Below, one piece after another: positions 1-5,492 of a stretch of DNA of 5,492 nucleotides. The stretch covers positions 1-5,492 of the forward strand of contig SKKC01000086.1 in NCBI GenBank assembly GCA_007121695.1. The letters are read 5' to 3'. The translations under genes and the position numbers were made by a program. The DNA comes from Spirochaetales bacterium (GTDB taxonomy: Bacteria > Spirochaetota > Spirochaetia > DSM-27196 > SKKC01). The notes below the pieces were generated by a model that searched no databases, was not told where the DNA came from, and saw nothing but the letters and a program-made list of their open reading frames with translations. Every line of letters starts with the position of its first letter. Position 1 is the stretch's first letter.

Positions 1-1321
1 TGAACAGCGGATTCCCCTTCGCAGTATTCAGAATCGCATTCTGAAGACCCGGGTTCTCACATTCAGGCCAGAGGGTTTCCACGAGCTCCGCGGCTGCCTG
101 CGCCGAAAGCGGTTCCAGCTTCATGACCTCGATTGCCGGGAGCAGGTCATCGAGAACGGCAGATTTCTTGCGGCCGGTAAAGAGAAAGAAGGGCTTCACC
201 ACGCTGTTTTCGAGGAAGAACCGCAGAAAGTCCCTGCTTTCCTCGTCGAGTACCGAAACGTTGTCGATAACGACAAGGGTTGAAAACGCACTGCCAGCGT
301 GCAGGCTGAGAATCGCCTTGAAGACGGCGAAGAGTACAACGATGGATTGCGTTTCTGACGTGCTCGAGTCACTGTTCTGAATCAGTTCCGCAAACCCGAC
401 TGCTGTTTTCCTGTCGACCGGCAGCAGCTTCTCGGTCTGCTCGGCAATGTGCGTCGCATCGTCCGACGACTCGAAGGGAAAGTAGGTTAGCAACAGATCG
501 ATAATGACTGCGAAGTTGAGGTCCCTGTACTTTCGGGCGCGGGCTGTGAGCACCGGTGCGCTGAAGCCCGGAAAGGCCTTGATCTGTTCTATAAAACGCC
601 CGGCGAGGCGGGTTTTTCCAAGACCCGGCTGCCCGGTCAGCATGAATCCTCCGTACTGCTCCGAGTCGTGACGGAGATACGTCCGCGTAAGGGTCTCGAG
701 TTCGCGTTCACGGTTGGCGAAGTAGCTGCCGCCGAACATGGGGTTCGGGTTCCGGCCAAGAACCCGGTACGCGAGAATCGAGTCTTCCTTCCCTTTCAGC
801 GCCAGTTGGCGCCCGTTGTCAAACAGGAAATCCTGTTCGCACCTGTCCCTGGTCGCTGACGAGACCAGGATGCCGCCGATCGGAGCTTCGGTCTCGAGCC
901 GAGCCGCGACGCTCATGGCGTGTCCTGTTACGACATCGAATTCGCCGCGTTTCCCGGTTGTAACAAGGCCGGTGTGTATCCCGGTACGAAACTCGATGCG
1001 AACCGTTCGCTCGCGAAAGCGCTCGTTGATTCGGCGTAATTCCCGGCCAAACGCGAGCGCGGCGCTCACCGCTCGCGATGGATCGTCCTCGTGGATATTC
1101 GGCACACCGAACACCGCTACAAGCGCGTCACCAATGTACTTTTCGACGGTTCCGCCGTGCGAACGGATGATACCCTCGAAGCTCTCGAACACCGAAGACA
1201 TGAGCGCGTCCATATCCTCCGGATCAAGCCGTTCGGAAAGCTGGGTAAAGCCTTTCATGTCTGAGAAAAGCATGGTCGCGTGTCTGCGTTCGCCGCTTTT
1301 CAGGTTCTCGTGGGTACTCAT
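1..1321 (-). CDS. Class III nucleotide cyclase fused to P-loop ATPase (C-terminus cut off by window edge)
   Basis: I translated the minus strand by hand from the ATG at 1321 and it stays open for 440 codons to the left edge. Residues about 11-185 form a class III adenylate/guanylate cyclase catalytic domain. It shows the first metal Asp in FSDMKGF (D21), the motif EKYIGDALVAVFG with adenine-type Lys K61 and second metal Asp D65, RTGIHTG at 112-118, and the conserved Arg R141 in VAARLE. After a linker, a P-loop ATPase domain begins near residue 200, with Walker A GQPGLGKT (230-237) and a Walker B-like LVVIDN (349-354). Proteins of this architecture are usually about 1000 residues or more and end in TPR-like helical repeats, so over half is probably missing. 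No signal peptide or membrane helix is seen, so it is likely a cytoplasmic cAMP-signalling protein. An in-frame TAG at 1384-1382 bounds the start, and this ATG is the first good start after it. No strong ribosome site precedes it. The position usually held by the transition-state Asn is Ser (S137), and the second base-specifying position appears to be Val (V130), so activity is uncertain. Confidence 0.93.
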   Translation of the reverse strand, partial: MSTHENLKSGERRHATMLFSDMKGFTQLSERLDPEDMDALMSSVFESFEGIIRSHGGTVEKYIGDALVAVFGVPNIHEDDPSRAVSAALAFGRELRRINERFRERTVRIEFRTGIHTGLVTTGKRGEFDVVTGHAMSVAARLETEAPIGGILVSSATRDRCEQDFLFDNGRQLALKGKEDSILAYRVLGRNPNPMFGGSYFANRERELETLTRTYLRHDSEQYGGFMLTGQPGLGKTRLAGRFIEQIKAFPGFSAPVLTARARKYRDLNFAVIIDLLLTYFPFESSDDATHIAEQTEKLLPVDRKTAVGFAELIQNSDSSTSETQSIVVLFAVFKAILSLHAGSAFSTLVVIDNVSVLDEESRDFLRFFLENSVVKPFFLFTGRKKSAVLDDLLPAIEVMKLEPLSAQAAAELVETLWPECENPGLQNAILNTAKGNPLF

Positions 1322-1398
1322 GCCAGGCTTGAGTCTATCCTGTCGGGATGCCTCCGGTACAGACAGAAATTGCCGCTCATGCTACAGTAACCCAACCC
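1322..1398. promoter_or_regulatory. Divergent intergenic region, presumed to carry both promoters
   Basis: These 77 bases lie between the divergent starts of the cyclase gene (minus) and the M20 peptidase gene (plus), so promoters for both should lie here or within the first codons. I found no convincing sigma-70 pair on either strand. On the minus strand TTGGGT with a 17-base spacer leads only to CAATTT, and on the plus strand TACAGT (1383-1388) has no good -35 partner. There is no clear operator palindrome. If the peptidase starts at the upstream ATG (1348), the gap shrinks to 26 bases. The assignment is from position, not from recognised motifs. Confidence 0.35.
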
Positions 1399-2751
1399 AT
1401 GATGCCGCACTCCATAGTCAGCGAACAGGTTATTCCGCTTCTACAGGCGCTTATACAGAACGCGTGCATAAACACCGGTGACGATGACTCCGGGGAAGAA
1501 ACCCGTTCCATAGAGACCATTCAGTCCTTTCTGCGCGAATACAATATCGACAGCCGCTTCTACTATTCGCGACCCGATCGGGCGAATCTGGTGGCGCGTA
1601 TTCGCGGGACCGACCCAATGGCGCCATCGCTCGGCTACATGGGCCATGTCGATGTGGTGCCGGCGGATGCAGATGACTGGAGTCGCGATCCGTTTGGTGG
1701 GGAACTTGTCGACGGTGAAGTCTGGGGTCGGGGATCGGTCGACATGCTCGGCATGGTGTCCTGCTTTACTTCAGCCTTCGCGAGCCTGGCAGACCCCGAT
1801 CGGCAGCCGCCCGGCGACGTACTTTTGATTATCGTCAGCGACGAAGAAGCCGGGGGGACCTTTGGTGCACGGCATCTTGTCGAACACCACTGGGACGAAA
1901 TCAAGTGCGACTACATGATCACAGAGGTTGGCGGATTGCAGATCGTCACCGACGATGGCCCTGCGATTACGCTGACTGTCGGAGAGAAGGGGGTATGCTG
2001 GGCGCGGCTCAGGTTTCGCGGCATTCCCGGTCACGGGTCCATGCCCTACCGTTCGGACAATGCCGCGCGAACAGCTTCGGATGCGCTGGTCCGAATCGCG
2101 AACGCTTCGACTCCGCGGGTCATGACGCCTCTGATTCGGTCCATGGCACACGCGTTTTTTCAGGGGCCACTGGAACACGTTCTTTCACGGTTCCCGGGCT
2201 GTTTCGACCTTGCTCTGTCCCGTCTGTATCGCCGCGATCCGGGAAAGGCGCGCTTTCTCGATACCGCAAGCCGCATGACGATCAGTCCCGGCGTGCTGCG
2301 CGGCGGGTCGAAGGTGAACATTGTACCGGATAGAGCCGAACTCGAACTCGATATCCGCATTCTCCCGGGACAGACGGTCGAACACACGCAGGCTGTACTT
2401 CTCGACGCACTTGGACCGCTGAGCGAAAACGTGGAGATAGAGTTCTTCGAGTTCTTTCCTGCAAATATCAGTGAACGGGATACCGCGTTGTGGCACGCGA
2501 CAGAGCGAATCTGCGACGAGCTCCTGCCGGATACTCACATTGTCCCGATGTACATGGGCGGGGTAACCGACGGACGGTACTGGCGCCAGCGGGGGACGAC
2601 GGTGTACGGGTTCGCTGCCAATTCTCCGTTGCTGTCGATGGATCAGTTCTCCCGTCGCATTCATGGCATAGATGAACGCATCGACCTGCGCTCGCTGGAA
2701 CTGAATACCGAATACCTCATGAGACTGCCGTTTGAGCTAAGGAGTACGTAA
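1399..2751 (+). CDS. M20-family zinc metallopeptidase/deacylase (ArgE/DapE/ACY1/CPG2-like)
   Basis: This is a cytoplasmic-looking amidohydrolase of the M20 family, whose members use two metal ions, usually zinc, to cleave peptide or N-acyl bonds. Numbered from the ATG at 1399 (450 residues), all expected active-site residues are present. Metal ligand H83 and the adjacent D85 lie in MGHVDVVP, bridging D115 in GRGSVDMLG, general-base E149 and ligand E150 in VSDEEAGG, ligand E176 in ITEVGG, H212 of the dimerisation lid in GIPGHGSMP, and the last ligand H422 in RIHGIDERI. The length fits the family (about 380-470). The N-terminal segment LLQALIQNACIN looks like the usual M20 beginning, which is why I prefer 1399 (or the adjoining ATG at 1402). 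An upstream in-frame ATG at 1348 would add 17 residues, and neither start has a clear Shine-Dalgarno. The substrate cannot be told from sequence: it could be a dipeptide, an acyl-amino acid or a carboxypeptidase substrate. No signal peptide is seen. It is the first gene of a tight three-gene cluster, its stop overlapping the next start. Confidence 0.93.
   Translation: MMPHSIVSEQVIPLLQALIQNACINTGDDDSGEETRSIETIQSFLREYNIDSRFYYSRPDRANLVARIRGTDPMAPSLGYMGHVDVVPADADDWSRDPFGGELVDGEVWGRGSVDMLGMVSCFTSAFASLADPDRQPPGDVLLIIVSDEEAGGTFGARHLVEHHWDEIKCDYMITEVGGLQIVTDDGPAITLTVGEKGVCWARLRFRGIPGHGSMPYRSDNAARTASDALVRIANASTPRVMTPLIRSMAHAFFQGPLEHVLSRFPGCFDLALSRLYRRDPGKARFLDTASRMTISPGVLRGGSKVNIVPDRAELELDIRILPGQTVEHTQAVLLDALGPLSENVEIEFFEFFPANISERDTALWHATERICDELLPDTHIVPMYMGGVTDGRYWRQRGTTVYGFAANSPLLSMDQFSRRIHGIDERIDLRSLELNTEYLMRLPFELRST
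2739..2744 (+). promoter_or_regulatory. Shine-Dalgarno site for the TIGR03546-like gene
   Basis: AAGGAG lies inside the last codons of the peptidase gene, six bases before the ATG at 2751. It is the clearest ribosome site in the window and fixes this start. Because the stop TAA (2749-2751) and the ATG share one base, translation of the two genes is probably coupled. Confidence 0.75.
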
Positions 2752-3287
2752 TGTTTGCAGTTTTGACGAGGATTGTCGCCGCCCTGAACGCGAACCGCAG
2801 ACCTGGTGAAATTGCCGGAGCCTGTTCCTTTGCCGTGCTGCTGGCGCTGTTGCCGGCAGGAAACATGATCTGGATGTCCGTGTTCGTTCTCGTGTTTCTG
2901 GTGAAAGTAAACCTCGGTATTGCCCTGCTCGTGACTGCAGTTCTGACTCCCTTCGCGGTACTCGCTGACCCCGTACTCGATAACGTCGGCTATGCGGTGC
3001 TGACGCTGCCTGCGCTGCAATCGTTTTTTACCTGGCTGTACAATGCTCCGCTTGGCCTTCTTACGGGGTTTCATCAGACTCTCGTTCCCGGTGCTATCGT
3101 GGTTGGTCTGCTTCTCTGGTTCCCGGTGTTCTTTCTTGCCCGGGCCCTTGTGCAGGTCTACCGTAACAGGCTCCGCGTACGCATTATTCGCAGCCCCTTT
3201 GTGCAGTGGCTCGCGAAGTTCCCGCTTGTGCAGCGGCTGCAGGGAGCGGCGGCCCGCGCGCGATCGATCTACGAGTGGGCAGGGTAG
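2751..3287 (+). CDS. Small inner-membrane protein, TIGR03546-type, function unknown
   Basis: This encodes a 178-residue hydrophobic protein that I recognise as resembling TIGR03546, an uncharacterised family usually encoded beside TIGR03545; that partner does follow here. The opening, with NANRRPGEIAGACSFAVLLA (13-32), LLPAGN (33-38) and later ADPVLDNVG (72-80), matches my memory of the family and is also reminiscent of DUF2062 membrane proteins. Likely membrane segments are residues about 22-50, 54-72 and 112-135; the region 80-108 is moderately hydrophobic and could hold another. The C-terminal tail (138-178) is rich in Arg and probably cytoplasmic by the positive-inside rule. No catalytic motif is visible. 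A good AAGGAG sets the start, one base overlaps the peptidase stop, and the next gene begins 5 bases after its stop. I infer that it works with its downstream neighbour in the inner membrane; the role is not known. Confidence 0.87.
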   Translation: MFAVLTRIVAALNANRRPGEIAGACSFAVLLALLPAGNMIWMSVFVLVFLVKVNLGIALLVTAVLTPFAVLADPVLDNVGYAVLTLPALQSFFTWLYNAPLGLLTGFHQTLVPGAIVVGLLLWFPVFFLARALVQVYRNRLRVRIIRSPFVQWLAKFPLVQRLQGAAARARSIYEWAG

Positions 3288-3292
3288 GTACC

Positions 3293-5461
3293 ATGAAACG
3301 AACCAGAAAACCGCCGCGGCTATTCGGGACCGTGATCCCCGCCAAGCGCTACGAAAAGAAGATTCTGAAACGTATCCCGCTGGTGGGCGAGCGGGAGTTC
3401 CTTGCCGGACTCTACCAGAAAGATGGCGACACATACGTTCGACCGGACGATCTGCCGAAGAAAGATACCGCGCATCTGCGGCGTCTGGCCAAAGCGGTAA
3501 AGCACAACCGGGGCCTGCTGCAACCGGTCAAACTGGGGCTACTCGCCGCGATAGCGGGCGCATCACTTGTGTTTCTTCTGTTTTTCCTGAGTCCGATTCT
3601 TTCCCGGACTATTGAGCGCGGACTCGAGTCGGCCTTCGTCGCCCGGAGCGATCTTGCGGGCTTTTCGATTCGCCCCTTCGACCCCGGTCTTTCCTTCGAC
3701 TCGCTTGTGGTGGCCGACAGGAATCGCCCCATGTACAACCTCTTCGAGATACACTCGGTGCGCGTGCAGCTGGACCTCGGACAACTGCTGCGCGGTCGGG
3801 TTGTTATCCGGGATCTGGACGCCGGAGAGCTTCGCTTTGCAACCGGGCGCTCCGAATCCGGTGCCTTGCCCGACACTCACCCGGCGCGGCTTGCTGCCTC
3901 CGCGGACAGCCAGGAAACGCGTTCGACGCTGCGGGAGGATGCGGCAGGGCTTGTGCAGGACGGGGTTGACCAGCTTCTATCGCTCGACGTCGAGCAGATC
4001 GTTGCCGCCGAGCTTTCGCGTCTGACGACCCCGGGCGTGGTCGACGAACAGATCACGAGTATTCGCGCAGAGCTCACCGACGCCCGAGAACAGATACGCG
4101 ACGTCCAGGAAGATCTTGCCTCATTCCGGCGGGACAGCCAGCGACTCCTGTCTACCGACGTTCGTTCGATCCGTTCTGTCGATCAGCTTGTCTCTCTGTA
4201 CGAAGAAACAGACGCTGTTGCCCGGGATGCGCAGGCGATAACCAGCCAGGTCGCGGCGGTCTCTGCCGACATCGGCGAGTCGCAGGCTCGGGTTACCGCT
4301 GCGGTCGAGGCGATAACGGCGGCGGTGCAACGCGATCTATCGGGGATACAGGAGCGAATACCATCGGCTTCCGACGTGGTCGCCGGGCCGGTTGCCGCCT
4401 TCATCGAGCCTCATCTGCTCGCCATTGTCGAGCCATATCGTGACACGATCGATACCGTCCTGAACGCGGTACGGTGGCTTCAGGCGCGATCAGCGGACAG
4501 CGACAGTGCCGCGCAGCCAGGGAGGCAGGGGCGTACCGTCACGTTTCCCTCGCGAGAATATCCGGGGTTTCTACTCGAGCGCGCGGCGGCGGGCGCCGCT
4601 GTTTCATCCATACAGTACAGTGCCGAACTTACCTCGCTCTCGAGTAATCCCGACATGATGCCGGAGCCGACTCGTGCGCGATATCAGCAACAATGGAACG
4701 GGCGCGGTGCACACGTGCATGCGGCCTTCGATACACGAGCAAACGCCACGACGCCGTTTGATCTTGATCTGCTCCTCGAACGCCAGCCACTCACGTTTAC
4801 AATTCCGAATGCACCGTTTTCCTTCACGGGACTGGCAGGAACCTTCGATCTGACAGCCGAGGCGCGACTCATTGAAGACAACGGAAGCCTCGGCGAAGAG
4901 CTCGAGGCCTTTCTCAGCATTGTGCCAGATGAACTTTCCTTTTCCTCCGAGGGACTGATTGTCCAGCGCGTGCGTTCGGTAATCGAACGCGCGGGATCCA
5001 TTGACATTACGATTCGAGCTCCCGCAGCACGGGGAGAGGCCGCGGTCGAGACGAATCTTGACGGGCCCATACGCGACGAGATTGCAGCGTTTCTCGCCGA
5101 GCAGCGGGACGAAATTCTCGCTCAGGTCGAGGCGGCGGTACGACGCGAGATAGACGAGCAGCGCGCGAGGTACGAACAGGAGCTCGAGCAGATCGTCGCG
5201 CTGTATGCGGAGATCGAAGGCTATGTCGACGAGGCCAGGGCGCTGGCAGATCAGGTTCGTGAACAGCGGAACGCCATTGATGCGCGCATAGCAGGTTTGC
5301 GCGACGAACTGGAGGATCGGGCACGCGCCGAAGTCGAAGCGGCTCGCGCAGAAGCGGAACGACGGGCGCGCGAAGAGGCAGAGGCTGCGGCGCGCGAAGC
5401 CGAAGGACGCGTTCGCGAGGAAGCCGGGCGTATCATAGACTCGATCCGTTCGCCGTTTTAG
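3293..5461 (+). CDS. Large inner-membrane-anchored coiled-coil protein, TIGR03545-type, AsmA-like N-terminal part, function unknown
   Basis: This encodes 722 residues. I recognise it as TIGR03545-like, an uncharacterised family of outer-membrane bacteria, mainly from its overall shape and its TIGR03546-like neighbour. Residues 1-76 are basic and probably cytoplasmic. One membrane helix follows (about 79-100, with GLLAAIAGASLVFLLFFLS), so most of the protein should be periplasmic. Residues 108-186 read like the start of AsmA-type proteins: a beta-rich stretch with FDSLVVADRNRPMYNLFEI, a VQLDLGQLLRGRVVIRDLD segment and an ending of the type GELRFATGR. Residues about 205-345 are helical with heptad-like spacing, 415-590 look beta-rich again, and about 593-716 form a long charged Ala/Glu/Arg helix ending in IRSPF. 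The start at 3293 is chosen because the frame, though open to an ATG at 3206, would there overlap the preceding gene by 82 bases and add an unfamiliar Ala/Gly-rich leader. The ribosome site is modest (AGGT, 3286-3289). The envelope location is inferred; no enzyme motif is seen. Confidence 0.88.
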   Translation: MKRTRKPPRLFGTVIPAKRYEKKILKRIPLVGEREFLAGLYQKDGDTYVRPDDLPKKDTAHLRRLAKAVKHNRGLLQPVKLGLLAAIAGASLVFLLFFLSPILSRTIERGLESAFVARSDLAGFSIRPFDPGLSFDSLVVADRNRPMYNLFEIHSVRVQLDLGQLLRGRVVIRDLDAGELRFATGRSESGALPDTHPARLAASADSQETRSTLREDAAGLVQDGVDQLLSLDVEQIVAAELSRLTTPGVVDEQITSIRAELTDAREQIRDVQEDLASFRRDSQRLLSTDVRSIRSVDQLVSLYEETDAVARDAQAITSQVAAVSADIGESQARVTAAVEAITAAVQRDLSGIQERIPSASDVVAGPVAAFIEPHLLAIVEPYRDTIDTVLNAVRWLQARSADSDSAAQPGRQGRTVTFPSREYPGFLLERAAAGAAVSSIQYSAELTSLSSNPDMMPEPTRARYQQQWNGRGAHVHAAFDTRANATTPFDLDLLLERQPLTFTIPNAPFSFTGLAGTFDLTAEARLIEDNGSLGEELEAFLSIVPDELSFSSEGLIVQRVRSVIERAGSIDITIRAPAARGEAAVETNLDGPIRDEIAAFLAEQRDEILAQVEAAVRREIDEQRARYEQELEQIVALYAEIEGYVDEARALADQVREQRNAIDARIAGLRDELEDRARAEVEAARAEAERRAREEAEAAAREAEGRVREEAGRIIDSIRSPF

Positions 5462-5492
5462 GACCGGGTTGTGCGGGCTTCGGTATCGGGCA
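5462..5492. other. Right-edge sequence after the cluster, nothing recognised
   Basis: These 31 bases follow the stop of the TIGR03545-like gene. I see no hairpin followed by a T-run and no ribosome site with a start codon, so whether the operon ends here or continues cannot be decided from this window. Confidence 0.5.

Noticed and set aside
738..1481. Open plus-strand frame of 247 codons across the cyclase gene
   Set aside because: It is antisense to a frame with clear cyclase motifs. Its translation is rich in Ser/Arg with no recognisable domain, as expected of a shadow in GC-rich DNA.
3206..3292. Upstream start for the TIGR03545-like gene at 3206
   Set aside because: It would overlap the membrane-protein gene by 82 bases and add 29 residues rich in Ala and Gly with no ribosome site. 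The ATG at 3293 sits 5 bases after the preceding stop, and the protein then begins with a basic segment.
2661..3434. Open minus-strand frame of 257 codons across the TIGR03546-like gene
   Set aside because: The plus strand here has a strong ribosome site, membrane-protein composition and tight gene spacing. The minus translation is rich in His, Gln and Arg without a recognisable motif.
5444..5458. C-terminal Phe (IRSPF) as an outer-membrane beta-barrel insertion signal
   Set aside because: The residues before it form a charged helix, not an amphipathic beta strand, so the final Phe alone is not evidence of a barrel.
5462..5492. Transcription terminator after the cluster
   Set aside because: No stem-loop with a following T-run can be drawn in the 31 bases available.

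Overview
The window is ordinary chromosomal bacterial coding DNA, GC-rich by eye (roughly 55-60%), almost completely filled by four protein genes. I see no RNA genes, insertion sequences, CRISPR repeats or phage genes. The gene content points to a diderm (outer-membrane) bacterium. The pair of genes at the right end matches, by my recognition, the TIGR03546/TIGR03545 families of uncharacterised proteins, known from a small and scattered set of outer-membrane bacteria that includes spirochaetes. Cyclase-ATPase signalling proteins like the one at the left end are also common in free-living spirochaetes. A spirochaete of the Spirochaeta type is therefore my best guess, but it is only an inference.

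Layout. Positions 1-1321 (minus strand) hold the first 440 codons of a large signalling protein: a class III nucleotide cyclase domain followed by a P-loop (AAA/STAND-type) ATPase domain. It runs off the left edge. A short divergent intergenic region (1322-1398) separates it from a rightward cluster: an M20-family metallopeptidase/deacylase (about 1399-2751), a small multi-pass membrane protein of the TIGR03546 type (2751-3287), and a 722-residue single-pass envelope protein of the TIGR03545 type (3293-5461). The last 31 bases show nothing I can identify.

How the genes fit together. The three rightward genes are packed like an operon. The peptidase stop and the next start share one base, with a clear Shine-Dalgarno just before, and only 5 bases separate the second and third genes. 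The TIGR03546/TIGR03545 pair is probably one functional unit of the cell envelope: a small inner-membrane protein and a large inner-membrane-anchored periplasmic protein. The latter has an AsmA-like stretch after its membrane helix and long predicted coiled coils. The M20 enzyme may simply be co-transcribed. The divergent cyclase may share the promoter region but has no evident functional link.

The most interesting points are the uncharacterised envelope pair and the unusual active-site residues of the cyclase domain.
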